Positions 1 to 6,951 of a stretch of DNA of 12,211 bases are shown here, in pieces. The first letter of the stretch is position 1. Every line of letters starts with the position of its first letter. A model generated the notes under the pieces. The model was not told where the DNA came from and did not search any database. It worked only from the letters and a program-made list of their open reading frames with translations. The stretch comes from SHZI01 sp038214295 (GTDB lineage Bacteria > Pseudomonadota > Gammaproteobacteria > Steroidobacterales > GCA-2729495), in assembly GCA_038214295.1 (NCBI GenBank), contig JBBQSA010000072.1, forward strand, positions 1 through 12,211. The letters run 5' to 3'. Made by a program: the position numbers and the translations under genes.

Positions 1-727
1 AGTGCACCACCGACAGCCGGTAGGAGTACACGGGCCGGCCGGCCTGCTTCGGCACGAAGTAGTACATCATGCCGAGGAAGCCCGCCGTCAGGAAGAAGCC
101 CACGGCGTTGTGCCCGTACCACCACTGGACCATCGCGTCGACGGTGCCCGCGTACAGCGAGTAGGACTTGGTGAGCGTCACCGGGACTTCCGCGCTGTTC
201 ACGATGTGCAGCACGGCGATCGTGATGATGTAGGCGGCGAAGAACCAGTTGGCGACATAGATGTGCTGGACCCGGCGCTTCGCCAGCGTGCCGAAGAAGA
301 CGATGCCGTAGACCACCCAGACGACCGCGATCAGCAGGTCGATGGGCCACTCGAGCTCGGCGTACTCCTTGCCGGACGTCATGCCGAGCGGGAGGCTGAT
401 GGCGGCCAGCACTATAATGAGCTGCCACCCCCAGAACGTGAAGCCTGCCAGCCGGTCGCTGAACAGGCGCACGTGGCAGGTCCGCTGGACGATGTAGTAG
501 GACGATGCGAACAGCGCCGACCCGCCGAAGGCGAAGATCACCGCGTTGGTGTGCAGGGGACGCAGGCGGCTGAAGGTCAGCCACGGCACGTCGAAGTTCA
601 GGGCGGGCCATACCAGCTGGGCGGCGATAAGTGTGCCGACGAGCATGCCGACGACGCCCCACACCACGGTCATCAGCGCGAACTGGCGCACCACACGGTC
701 ATTGTAGGTCTGCGTTGCCGCAACCAC
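1..727 (-). CDS. ccoN: cbb3-type cytochrome c oxidase subunit I (CcoN), N-terminal part, cut by window edge
   Basis: This is the catalytic heme-copper subunit of the high-affinity terminal oxidase, in the inner membrane. The visible 242 residues match CcoN closely. They contain RPLHTNAVIFAFGG, whose His59 is the expected low-spin heme b ligand, an LEWPID segment, and WWYGHNAVGFF, whose His206 is the expected first CuB ligand. The MMYYFVPKQAGRPVYSYRL segment lies at the cut end. The later Tyr/His-His ligands and the remaining helices lie beyond base 1. I chose GTG at 727 because GGAG (734-737) sits 6 nt upstream and the resulting N-terminus is of typical length. An in-frame GTG at 757 would add 10 residues but has no ribosome binding site. 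The gene is divergent from the Rieske gene. Identity is very secure; the start is fairly secure. Confidence 0.95.
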   Translation of the reverse strand, partial: MVAATQTYNDRVVRQFALMTVVWGVVGMLVGTLIAAQLVWPALNFDVPWLTFSRLRPLHTNAVIFAFGGSALFASSYYIVQRTCHVRLFSDRLAGFTFWGWQLIIVLAAISLPLGMTSGKEYAELEWPIDLLIAVVWVVYGIVFFGTLAKRRVQHIYVANWFFAAYIITIAVLHIVNSAEVPVTLTKSYSLYAGTVDAMVQWWYGHNAVGFFLTAGFLGMMYYFVPKQAGRPVYSYRLSVVH

Positions 728-780
728 GGCGTTCTCCGGCTTGGGGGCAGCGCGCACCCTACTGGCAGGGTGGGGATTCC

Positions 781-821
781 AGTATAGGTGATTCTGCGGA
801 CTAGGCGTCTGGCCGGATTTC
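781..821 (-). promoter_or_regulatory. Candidate promoter for ccoN
   Basis: Read on the minus strand, CTATACTGG contains a -10-like TATACT (786-781), about 54 nt before the chosen start. GAAATCC (821-815) lies 28 nt further upstream. No good -35 hexamer sits at 17 nt, so an activator may be needed. A nearly identical pairing lies ahead of the dehydrogenase at 6952. The assignment rests on pattern only. Confidence 0.35.
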
Positions 822-856
822 TGAAGAATCGCCGCTCCACTCAGGGAGACGCGTCG

Positions 857-2044
857 ATGTACATCAATTTCTGGTACCCGATGATCCGCAGCGAGGACCT
901 CGGCCCCGACAAGCCGGAGCGCGCCAAGGTGCTCGGCCTCAATTTTGCCATTTTCCGCGACAGCAAGGGCCATTCCCACGTGCTCAGCGACACCTGCGTG
1001 CATCGCGGCGGCTCGCTGGGTGGCGCCTGGGAACTGGGCAAGAATCCCCGTATCCAGGGCGACTGCGTCGTCTGCCCCTACCACGGCTGGGAATTCAACG
1101 GCGAGGGCGAGTGCAGGAACATCCCGTCCATCGGCTACGGCACCAAGCCACCGCCGCGGGCCAAGGTGGACGCCTACCCCACCGTCGAGAAGTACGGGAT
1201 CGTGTTCGCCTTCCTGGGCGACCTGCCCGAGAGCGAGCGGCCGCCCCTGCTGGAGATCGAGGAGTTCACCGACCCGGCCTGGCGCGCCAACTCCGTGCTG
1301 ACGCTGGACCTGGACTACTACTACGAGCGCTCCATAGAGAACGGTCTGGACCCGGCCCATAACGAGTTCGTGCACCCCACCCACGGCTTCAAGGGCATCA
1401 ACCGCGAGACCTACAAGGTCCGCGACTACGACGTGGAGCAGTACCCCCAGGACTGGGGCATGTGGTTCATCCACCGCTTCAACTCCCCGGGCCTCGAGGA
1501 CAAGACCTGGAAGCCCGTGAGCGGGTCTGCCGGCAGCCCCGGCGAGGTCTACGCGGGCAGCGGCACCCACGGCCCGAACACGATGATCACCGAGATCAAC
1601 GTGGGCAGTAACCAGAAGTTCCGCCAGTACTTCTTCGAGCAGCCGGTGGACCAGAACAAGACGCGCGTCTTTTTCGTCAACATGCGCAACTTCATGCTGG
1701 AACCGCACCACGACGGCCCGATCCACGCCCGGAACAAGGTCATTGCCCAGCAGGACATCGAGATCCTGGTGGACGTCTACCCGCCCCGCACGCCCACCAG
1801 CAATACCAAGGAAGTGCTGATGCCGGCGGACAAGGCCGTGGTAGCCTACAGGGAGTGGCTGTCCAGGTTTGACGACAAGGGCTGGCGCATCGACTGGGAC
1901 GAGTTCACCAGGCGCAACGGCAAGGACACGGCCTACGCGATTCCCTCACCCCGCCGCCGCGGCAGCGGCAACTGGGTGCTGGAACCGGTACCGCTTCTCG
2001 CCAGCCGCGCGGATCGCAAGGCCAGCAAGGAAGCCACGGGCTGA
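857..2044 (+). CDS. Rieske non-heme iron oxygenase, catalytic (alpha) subunit
   Basis: The 395-residue protein has an N-terminal Rieske [2Fe-2S] domain with CVHRGG (Cys47, His49) and CPYHGWEF (Cys73, His76). The catalytic domain carries NGLDPAHNEFVH, giving the iron-site His168 and His173 and the bridging Asp165. A later QQDIEIL may supply the third, carboxylate, iron ligand. Such enzymes use O2 and electrons from a reductase to hydroxylate, demethylate or desaturate a substrate. The single-polypeptide form recalls the VanA, caffeine-demethylase and pheophorbide-oxygenase branch, but the substrate cannot be read from sequence. No reductase or ferredoxin gene lies in the window, so electrons must come from elsewhere. 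The ATG at 857 follows AGGGAG (843-848) by 8 nt. The frame stays open upstream to 788, but that extension lacks Rieske similarity. A stress protein follows after 33 nt, probably in the same transcript. Confidence 0.9.
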   Translation: MYINFWYPMIRSEDLGPDKPERAKVLGLNFAIFRDSKGHSHVLSDTCVHRGGSLGGAWELGKNPRIQGDCVVCPYHGWEFNGEGECRNIPSIGYGTKPPPRAKVDAYPTVEKYGIVFAFLGDLPESERPPLLEIEEFTDPAWRANSVLTLDLDYYYERSIENGLDPAHNEFVHPTHGFKGINRETYKVRDYDVEQYPQDWGMWFIHRFNSPGLEDKTWKPVSGSAGSPGEVYAGSGTHGPNTMITEINVGSNQKFRQYFFEQPVDQNKTRVFFVNMRNFMLEPHHDGPIHARNKVIAQQDIEILVDVYPPRTPTSNTKEVLMPADKAVVAYREWLSRFDDKGWRIDWDEFTRRNGKDTAYAIPSPRRRGSGNWVLEPVPLLASRADRKASKEATG

Positions 2045-2077
2045 ACCTGACAGGCGTCATTCAAGGAGCAATTCCCC

Positions 2078-2527
2078 ATGGCAGCGAAGAATCTACTGGT
2101 CTTTCCTACGGACTTTTCCGAGCGTTCCCTTGCCGCGCTGCCGTGGGTCCGCAAGATGGCGGAGTCCATGCAGGCGGACGTGCGCTGCATCTACGTGGTT
2201 GAGGAACCGCAGATCTACAGCACCCTGGACATGGGCCCGGTCGCCGTACCCTCGGTGACCGAGCTCGTCCGGAGCGCGGAAGGTCACCTCGACACCTTCA
2301 TCAAGACCAACATCAAGGCCTTCGGCACGGCACCCAAGGCCTCGGTGCTGGTCGGTCGTCCGGCGGAGCAGATCGTCAGCTACGCCAGGGACAACGACGC
2401 CGCCATGATCATCATGACGACGCACGGCTACAGCGGGGTCAAGCACCTGTTACTGGGCAGCACAACGGAGAGTGTTCTCCGGAATGCCAGCTGCCCGGTG
2501 CTGTCGATCCGCACCACCCAGGCGTAG
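2078..2527 (+). CDS. Universal stress protein (UspA family)
   Basis: This is a 149-residue single-domain, cytoplasmic Usp of usual length. The N-terminal strand NLLVFPTDFSE places the conserved Asp at residue 12. The C-terminal ATP-loop region is MTTHGYSG...LLLGST (about 113-129), ending in SCPVLSIRT. In ATP-binding members the loop reads G-x2-G-x9-G-S/T. Here the first glycine is Thr114, as in many members with A or T there, while the rest is intact, so nucleotide binding is plausible but not certain. The ATG at 2078 follows AAGGAG (2063-2068) by 9 nt. It lies 33 nt after the Rieske gene and converges on the sensor kinase with only 20 nt between stop codons. Such proteins are often induced by starvation, stasis or low oxygen. 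No specific regulatory site is visible here. Confidence 0.93.
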   Translation: MAAKNLLVFPTDFSERSLAALPWVRKMAESMQADVRCIYVVEEPQIYSTLDMGPVAVPSVTELVRSAEGHLDTFIKTNIKAFGTAPKASVLVGRPAEQIVSYARDNDAAMIIMTTHGYSGVKHLLLGSTTESVLRNASCPVLSIRTTQA

Positions 2528-2535
2528 ACCGGCCG

Positions 2536-2555
2536 GCTCAGCTCAGTTCAGCTCA
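2536..2555. repeat. Short GCTCA pentamer tandem repeat
   Basis: Four consecutive 5-bp units (GCTCA, GCTCA, GTTCA, GCTCA) span the short gap between the convergent stress-protein and kinase genes. The repeat includes the kinase stop codon: on the minus strand the third unit supplies the TGA. Slippage here would move the kinase C-terminus by a few residues. It is probably neutral. Confidence 0.6.
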
Positions 2556-3897
2556 GGCGGGCCGCCGGGAGCCGGACCTCCACGTGAAGCCCGCCGCCGA
2601 CCCGCCGGTCAGCCACTACGCTGCCGCCGTGGGCCTCGAATACCCGGCGGGCAATCGCGAGACCGAGCCCGGTGCCCTCGGTGGCCGACGCCGTGCCCGG
2701 CACCCGGAAATAGGGCTCGAAGATCCCGGCCAGGTGCTCGGCGGGCACGCCCTGGCCGCGATCGGCCACCGTCACGAGTAGCACCTCACCGGAGCGGATC
2801 GCCGCCATCTCCACGGCGGACCCGGGCGGCGCGAAGCGGAGCGCATTGCGCACCAGGTTCTCGAAGGCGCTGCGGAGCAGGTCCGGGTCGCCAACCACGA
2901 GCAGGTCCCGCGCCGTCCGGACCTCGAGCTGGCAGGGCCGGGCCGCGGCCTCCACCTGCTCGTCGTCGCCGAGTTCCTGAAGAAGTTTCTCCAGGCGGAC
3001 GAGATGGCGGGTGATGGCCACCGCGCCCAGCCGGGAAAAGCGCAGCAGGTCCCCGATCACCCGGTCCATGCGCCGGATTTCCTGCTCCATCTGCTGCAGC
3101 TCCCCGGGAGTCGCGTTGGGTCGCGCAGCCGCGAGGGCGATGCCGGCCTGGAGCCGGGCCAGCGGCGAGCGCAGCTCGTGGGACAGCTCGGCCATCAACT
3201 GCTCCCGGCCGGCGAGCAGCTCCTGCATCCGGGCCGCCATGAGGTTGAAGTCGGCCGCGAGTGCCCCCAGTTCGTCGCGGCGCGCGGCGATGGTCGCCGG
3301 GACGCGGGCCTCACTGCGGCCGCGCGCCAGTTCACGCACGGTCGTCTGCAGCTCGGCGATCGGCCGCCCCACGGTCCGGGCAATCAGCCACGCCACGGAG
3401 CCGATCACCAGCGCGGCCACGAGGAACAGGCCGAGCATCGTCGCAATACTCCCCCAGATCCTGATGTGGTCGGGCAGGACGAGGAACGCGTACACCCGGC
3501 CATCGGGGCCAATGAGCTGGGGCGCCAGGCGCACCGGCCGGTAGTTGGAGGCAGGCGGTTCCAGCGGACCGACCACGGAGTCACGGACAAAGTCCGCGTA
3601 CTCGGCGGGGACCGCCCGGCCCAGCAGATCCCGGCTCTGCGTGTCCAGGACATAGACCGTGACATCGTCGGGTATGGCAGCACTGTGCAGCCAGTCCTCA
3701 AGGGCCACCTCGCCCCCGGCGGACAGCACGTCAGCGGCCTCCCGGCCCAGCGGACTCTGCCGGGTGGCCACGTAGTCCTCGAGCTGGACGGACGCAACGA
3801 GGCCCACGCTGACGATGCCAAGCAACACGAAGGCCCCGAGCGCCGCGCTGATCCAGGCCGCCATGCGCCAGTAGAGGCTGTGGATTCCCAGCTCCAC
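2548..3897 (-). CDS. Two-component sensor histidine kinase, CpxA-like
   Basis: This 449-residue inner-membrane kinase has the full classical layout. A first membrane helix lies at about 15-37, a periplasmic sensor region of about 110 residues follows, and a second helix lies at about 148-171. A HAMP linker begins at TVGRPIAEL. The dimerisation domain carries the phosphoacceptor His240 in SHELRSPLARL. The ATPase domain has an N box (ENLVRNALRFAP, about 346-357), a G1 box (DRGQGVP) and a G2 box (GTGLGLAIA, from 408). The GTG at 3897 begins 2 nt after the regulator's TGA, with GGGGAG about 11 nt upstream, so translation is probably coupled. The layout resembles CpxA/RstB envelope-stress kinases, but the periplasmic domain is not one I recognise and the signal is unknown. 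The 3' end carries a GCTCA pentamer repeat. Confidence 0.95.
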   Translation of the reverse strand: MELGIHSLYWRMAAWISAALGAFVLLGIVSVGLVASVQLEDYVATRQSPLGREAADVLSAGGEVALEDWLHSAAIPDDVTVYVLDTQSRDLLGRAVPAEYADFVRDSVVGPLEPPASNYRPVRLAPQLIGPDGRVYAFLVLPDHIRIWGSIATMLGLFLVAALVIGSVAWLIARTVGRPIAELQTTVRELARGRSEARVPATIAARRDELGALAADFNLMAARMQELLAGREQLMAELSHELRSPLARLQAGIALAAARPNATPGELQQMEQEIRRMDRVIGDLLRFSRLGAVAITRHLVRLEKLLQELGDDEQVEAAARPCQLEVRTARDLLVVGDPDLLRSAFENLVRNALRFAPPGSAVEMAAIRSGEVLLVTVADRGQGVPAEHLAGIFEPYFRVPGTASATEGTGLGLAIARRVFEAHGGSVVADRRVGGGLHVEVRLPAARLS

Positions 3898-3899
3898 GA

Positions 3900-4622
3900 T
3901 CAGCCCTGCTCCCCGGGGCCGGGGTCCAGCACGTAGCCGTGGCCCCGCAGCCCCCGGATGCAGTCGCCGGAAACGCCCGCAGCCGAGAGCTTGCGGCGCA
4001 GCTTGCTGACGAGGGTGTCGATGCTCCGGTCGTAAGCCTCGAGCGGCCGGTCCAGTGCGAGCTCGGTCAGCCGCGCCCGGGACAGCACCTCCCCCGGTTT
4101 GCGCATCAGGTGCTCGAGGATGCGCATCTCCGCCGCGGTCACGGCCACCGGGACATTCCGCGCGAGCAGTTCCCGGCGCCGGAGATCCAGGCGCAGCGGC
4201 CCGACCTGCAGCGGGGCCGCGGCCCCGCCCCGATCGCCGCCACGAGTGCGCTTCAGCACCGCCTGGATGCGCGCCGTGAGTTCCAGCGGGTTGAAGGGCT
4301 TCGGCAGGTAATCGTCCGCGCCGCCCAGGAGACCAATGATGCGCTCGGCCTCGTCGCCGCGGGCGGTCAGCATCACGACCGGCAGGTCCTGCTGTTCCCG
4401 CAGACGCTTCAGCACCTCGAAACCGCTGATCCCCGGCAGCATGACGTCGAGCACCACGAGGTCCGGCGGCGCCGCAGCGACCGTCGCGAGCGCAGTTTCG
4501 CCATCGTGCACGACGGCCACGCTGAAGCCCTGCAGCTCCAGGAACTCCTGCAGCATGGCGGCGAGACTCACGTCGTCATCGACGAGCAGCAGCCGGGCTG
4601 CGGTGACGCCGGCCTCGGTCAC
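3900..4622 (-). CDS. OmpR/PhoB-family response regulator, CpxR-like
   Basis: This is a cytoplasmic DNA-binding regulator of about 240 residues. The receiver domain (about 10-125) has the acidic LLLVDDD cluster (Asp15-17), phosphoacceptor Asp59 in VVLDVMLPG, Thr86 in MLTARGD and Lys108 in LPKPF. The C-terminal winged helix (about 138-235) has LTAAEMRILEHL-type spacing, DRSIDTLVSKLRRKL as recognition helix, and RGLRGHGYVL as wing. The DRSID...LRRKL segment resembles CpxR. I place the start at GTG 4622, which gives an N-terminus of normal length; a weak AGGTGG lies roughly 10 nt upstream. GTG at 4634 is an alternative. The frame stays open much further upstream, but that part is antisense to the next gene. 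The kinase gene follows after 2 nt, making this an operon with the regulator first. Confidence 0.93.
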   Translation of the reverse strand: MTEAGVTAARLLLVDDDVSLAAMLQEFLELQGFSVAVVHDGETALATVAAAPPDLVVLDVMLPGISGFEVLKRLREQQDLPVVMLTARGDEAERIIGLLGGADDYLPKPFNPLELTARIQAVLKRTRGGDRGGAAAPLQVGPLRLDLRRRELLARNVPVAVTAAEMRILEHLMRKPGEVLSRARLTELALDRPLEAYDRSIDTLVSKLRRKLSAAGVSGDCIRGLRGHGYVLDPGPGEQG

Positions 4623-4684
4623 GACGCTCGCCACCTGCGGTCCGTTGCCACACCGCGCATGAAGATTACTGTTGGTTGGCCCAT

Positions 4685-4701
4685 GTTCACCGTTCGTTGA
4701 C
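4685..4701. promoter_or_regulatory. Candidate response-regulator box (direct repeat, 11-bp period)
   Basis: GTTCAC (4685-4690) and GTTGAC (4696-4701) are direct repeats with starts one helical turn apart, in the divergent region between the regulator and membrane-protein copy A. OmpR-family regulators bind such tandem half-sites. The known CpxR box is GTAAA-N5-GTAAA, with a 10-bp period, so this is only a loose match. TTGACA at 4697-4702 could also be a -35 hexamer for the plus-strand gene, although the TAGACT at 4724 is 21 nt away, longer than ideal. Confidence 0.3.
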
Positions 4702-4750
4702 ACGCCAGGCGGCGAGCCCCACCTAGACTGCCCGAGAGCCGTAGCGAGCA

Positions 4751-4783
4751 CCAGTTTTGAATCCAGGCCAGTTTGAATCCAGG
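4751..4783. repeat. Tandem duplication of a 16-17 bp unit before the ribosome binding site of copy A
   Basis: CCAGTTTTGAATCCAGG (4751-4767) is followed directly by CCAGTTTGAATCCAGG (4768-4783). The copies differ only by one T in the run. The second copy merges into the AGGGGAG ribosome binding site (4781-4787) of the membrane-protein gene at 4797. A recent slippage duplication in the 5' leader is the simplest explanation. A doubled regulatory site is possible. Confidence 0.75.
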
Positions 4784-4796
4784 GGAGACGCCTCCA

Positions 4797-5762
4797 GTGA
4801 GCACCGAGAACGAAGCGGTCATCAAGACCAGCAGCAACGCGCTGGTGAACCTCATGTACCGGCCACCCTGGGTGGGACTGGTGGCCTTCGTCCTGGTCTT
4901 CGTGGTCCAGGCGCTCGGCCACACGGTCATGATCGTGATGGAGGACGTCTGGCCGGGCGAGCAGTACGTGCTCGAATCCGCCTTCGCGATGGGGCTCCTC
5001 GGCGCCGCGCTGCTGCTCATCGGCATGCGCAGCGCCAACGAGGTCAGCGCCACCTGGCTCGGCTTCTGGGCCGGCACCTTTCTCTGGACCGGGTGGATCG
5101 AGTTCTCCTTCGTCTGGTCGGCACAGACCCTCGGCGTGCCGGACCTGATGGACGCGAACGTGCCCGGCGAGATCGCGACCAAGGGCGAGTACCTGGTGAT
5201 GATGTCGTCGATCGGTATCCTGGGTTCCACGCTCGTCTACTTCCTGCTGAACAAGGAAACGAAGTGCAATTTCTTCATCTGGTTCCAGCGGAACCTGAAG
5301 CTGCGCACCGGCAGACCGAATCCGGACCACCAGCGTAACTTTGCCGCCATCACCGCGCTCGAGACGATCTACGTCATCTGGTTCTTCTACCTGGTCCTGC
5401 TGTTCATATACGACGAGAACATCCTGGGTGACCGTCACCCGGTGACCTACGGGATCTTCTTCCTCAACGTGATCTGGGCGGTGTACCTGTTCCAGCGCCT
5501 GATGAAGTTCTGGCGCGTCACGACCGCGATCCGCTACGGCATTCCGACCGCCATCATTGCCTGGAATGCCCTGGAGATTGCCGGCCGCTGGCACCTGTTC
5601 ACCGAGTTCTGGGAGAAGCCCCAGGAATTCTGGCTCGAGATGTCGCTGGTCACCGTCGGCGTGGTGATCGCCGGACTGCTCGCCGCCCGCACCCCGGCCC
5701 ACAAGAAGTCCCAGCTCTCGCGGGACGAACTCGCAATCGCAAAGGCGGGCAGGACGCCCTGA
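4797..5762 (+). CDS. Polytopic membrane protein of unknown family, copy A
   Basis: I do not recognise this 321-residue protein. It has about eight hydrophobic segments (roughly 25-47, 60-78, 84-108, 131-150, 184-206, 214-234, 246-264, 279-297), no signal peptide and a charged tail. It is clearly homologous over its length to the protein at 7959-8882, with well over half of aligned residues identical by eye. Shared blocks include LGHT, GEQYVL, GFWAGT, EFSFVWSA, EYLVMMSS, ETKCN, FIYDE, GDRHPVTY and EIAGRW. His42, Glu102, Glu131, Glu189, Asp206, Glu207, Asp212, His214 and Glu260 are conserved in both. Several lie in or beside membrane helices, which suggests metal, cofactor or ion handling. I chose GTG 4797 because AGGGGAG (4781-4787) precedes it by 9 nt; an in-frame TTG at 4773 is less likely. 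An antiporter gene follows after 79 nt. Confidence 0.85.
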   Translation: MSTENEAVIKTSSNALVNLMYRPPWVGLVAFVLVFVVQALGHTVMIVMEDVWPGEQYVLESAFAMGLLGAALLLIGMRSANEVSATWLGFWAGTFLWTGWIEFSFVWSAQTLGVPDLMDANVPGEIATKGEYLVMMSSIGILGSTLVYFLLNKETKCNFFIWFQRNLKLRTGRPNPDHQRNFAAITALETIYVIWFFYLVLLFIYDENILGDRHPVTYGIFFLNVIWAVYLFQRLMKFWRVTTAIRYGIPTAIIAWNALEIAGRWHLFTEFWEKPQEFWLEMSLVTVGVVIAGLLAARTPAHKKSQLSRDELAIAKAGRTP

Positions 5763-5788
5763 CGAGACGGTGGCGGCGACGCTATGAT
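5759..5788 (+). promoter_or_regulatory. Candidate promoter before the CaCA antiporter
   Basis: CTGACG (5759-5764) and TATGAT (5783-5788) are separated by 18 nt. They match four of six and five of six positions of the sigma-70 consensus. The -35 overlaps the stop codon of copy A. This would let the antiporter be expressed separately from copy A. It is a pattern match only. Confidence 0.3.
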
Positions 5789-5841
5789 GCGGGGGCTCCG
5801 GCAGCCCTCGCTGCTGCGGAACGAGAGACCCGCCGCCACTG

Positions 5842-6861
5842 ATGAAAGAGGCCCTGCTCCCACTGCTGACCGGCAACGGCCTGGGCCCGCCCCTCGGCGC
5901 CTTCCTGGTGCTGGGCGCCCTCGTGTTTCTGATCGCCTCGCGGCTGGCCCAGGACGCGGACCTGATCGCGGATGCCACGGGTCTCGGCCGCCTGTGGATC
6001 GGCTCCCTACTGCTGGCCGGGAGCACCTCGCTGCCGGAACTCGTGACGGACCTGAACGCGGCCGTGCTGGGCCTGCCCAACATCGGCGTGGGCGACCTGC
6101 TGGGCTCCACCATGGCCAACATGCTGATTCTCGCCAGCCTGGATCTCGCGATGCCGAAGCGCCGGATCCTGGAGACGGTGGCGGTAGACCACGTGCTCGT
6201 CGCCAGCCTGGCCCTGCTGCTCACCGCGATGGCGGGTATCGCCGTGACGATGGGCGGCTGGGGCTCCATCGGTCACGTCGGCATCGAGACGCTGGTGATT
6301 GGCTGCGCCTACGTGCTCGGCATGCGGGTGGTGTACCGGTCGTCGGGCGCCACCGCGCCCCACGGCCAGCTGACGCTGGGCGAGAACAGCCGCTCGCTGC
6401 TGCGGCGCGGGCTGACCGGTTTCGCGCTGGCGGCAGCCGGACTCCTACTGACCGCGCCGCTGCTCGTGATCAGCGCGGATGCCGTGGCCATCGAGGCCCA
6501 CGTCAGCACGACGGCAGTGGGCACCCTGCTGGTCGGTTTCACAACCTCGTTCCCCGAGATTGCCGCGACGGTGGCCGCCGTGCGGATGGGCGCCCTGGAC
6601 CTGGCTGTCGGCAACATTTTCGGCAGCAACGCCTTCAACATGTTCATCCTGCTGCCAGTGGACCTGGCCTACCTGCCCGGTCCCGTCCTCACGGCCGTGT
6701 CCAGCGCCCACGGCGTCAGCGCCCAGTTCGCCGTGCTGGCGTTGGCGCTCGGCATACTCGGCATCCTGGGCCGGGCCGCCCGGCGGGTGACGCTGGTGCA
6801 CCTCGAGAGCGTCGCGATCCTGGGGGCCTATGCGGGCCTCGCCTGGTACCTGGTCCGCTAG
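5842..6861 (+). CDS. CaCA-superfamily Ca2+/cation antiporter (YrbG-type)
   Basis: This is a 339-residue inner-membrane exchanger of about ten helices with the two inverted alpha repeats of the family. Alpha-1 is GSTSLPELVTD (about 60-70) followed by GVGDLLGSTMANM (about 82-94). Alpha-2 is GFTTSFPEIAAT (about 232-243) followed by GNIFGSNAFNM (about 257-267). Glu66 and Glu239 are the expected cation-binding acids. Alpha-1 departs from the usual GN..GSN pattern: it has GD..GST (Asp85, Thr90), while alpha-2 keeps Asn258 and Asn263. This may alter ion choice. The family exchanges Ca2+ or Na+ for other cations; the exact ions cannot be read here. The ATG at 5842 is the natural start, but only a distant, weak GAGAG (5823-5827) precedes it. 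It lies 79 nt after copy A and 90 nt before the dehydrogenase. Confidence 0.9.
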   Translation: MKEALLPLLTGNGLGPPLGAFLVLGALVFLIASRLAQDADLIADATGLGRLWIGSLLLAGSTSLPELVTDLNAAVLGLPNIGVGDLLGSTMANMLILASLDLAMPKRRILETVAVDHVLVASLALLLTAMAGIAVTMGGWGSIGHVGIETLVIGCAYVLGMRVVYRSSGATAPHGQLTLGENSRSLLRRGLTGFALAAAGLLLTAPLLVISADAVAIEAHVSTTAVGTLLVGFTTSFPEIAATVAAVRMGALDLAVGNIFGSNAFNMFILLPVDLAYLPGPVLTAVSSAHGVSAQFAVLALALGILGILGRAARRVTLVHLESVAILGAYAGLAWYLVR

Positions 6862-6882
6862 CCAGCGCGCGTCGCCGTAGCG

Positions 6883-6924
6883 GAAATCCCCTACCGCCAG
6901 CGCCATCCCGGCCCCCTATAGTGG
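6883..6924 (+). promoter_or_regulatory. Candidate promoter for the short-chain dehydrogenase
   Basis: GAAATCC (6883-6889) lies 27 nt ahead of TATAGTGG (6917-6924), whose TATAGT is a good -10 hexamer. There is no matching -35 at 17 nt. Reading the minus strand upstream of ccoN gives GAAATCC, 28 nt, then TATACTGG, almost the same arrangement. The two may share a regulator. Confidence 0.35.
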
Positions 6925-6951
6925 TTGAGGCCATCAGGCAGGAGGCAAGGC

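Noticed and set aside
2..787. Plus-strand open frame over the left edge
   Set aside because: It is the antisense of ccoN. The minus-strand translation matches CcoN with its heme and copper ligands.
758..856. FNR/ANR box between ccoN and the Rieske gene
   Set aside because: I looked for TTGAT-N4-ATCAA because ccoN is often FNR-controlled, but no acceptable match is present.
5803..5817. GCAGC-CCTC-GCTGC mini-hairpin before the antiporter
   Set aside because: A 5-bp stem with no T-tract is too weak to call a terminator or attenuator.
4623..6269. Long minus-strand open frame continuing upstream of the response regulator
   Set aside because: It is antisense to copy A and part of the antiporter, with low-complexity His/Asp/Glu/Arg-rich translation typical of a GC-rich shadow frame. 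The receiver domain begins normally near 4622.
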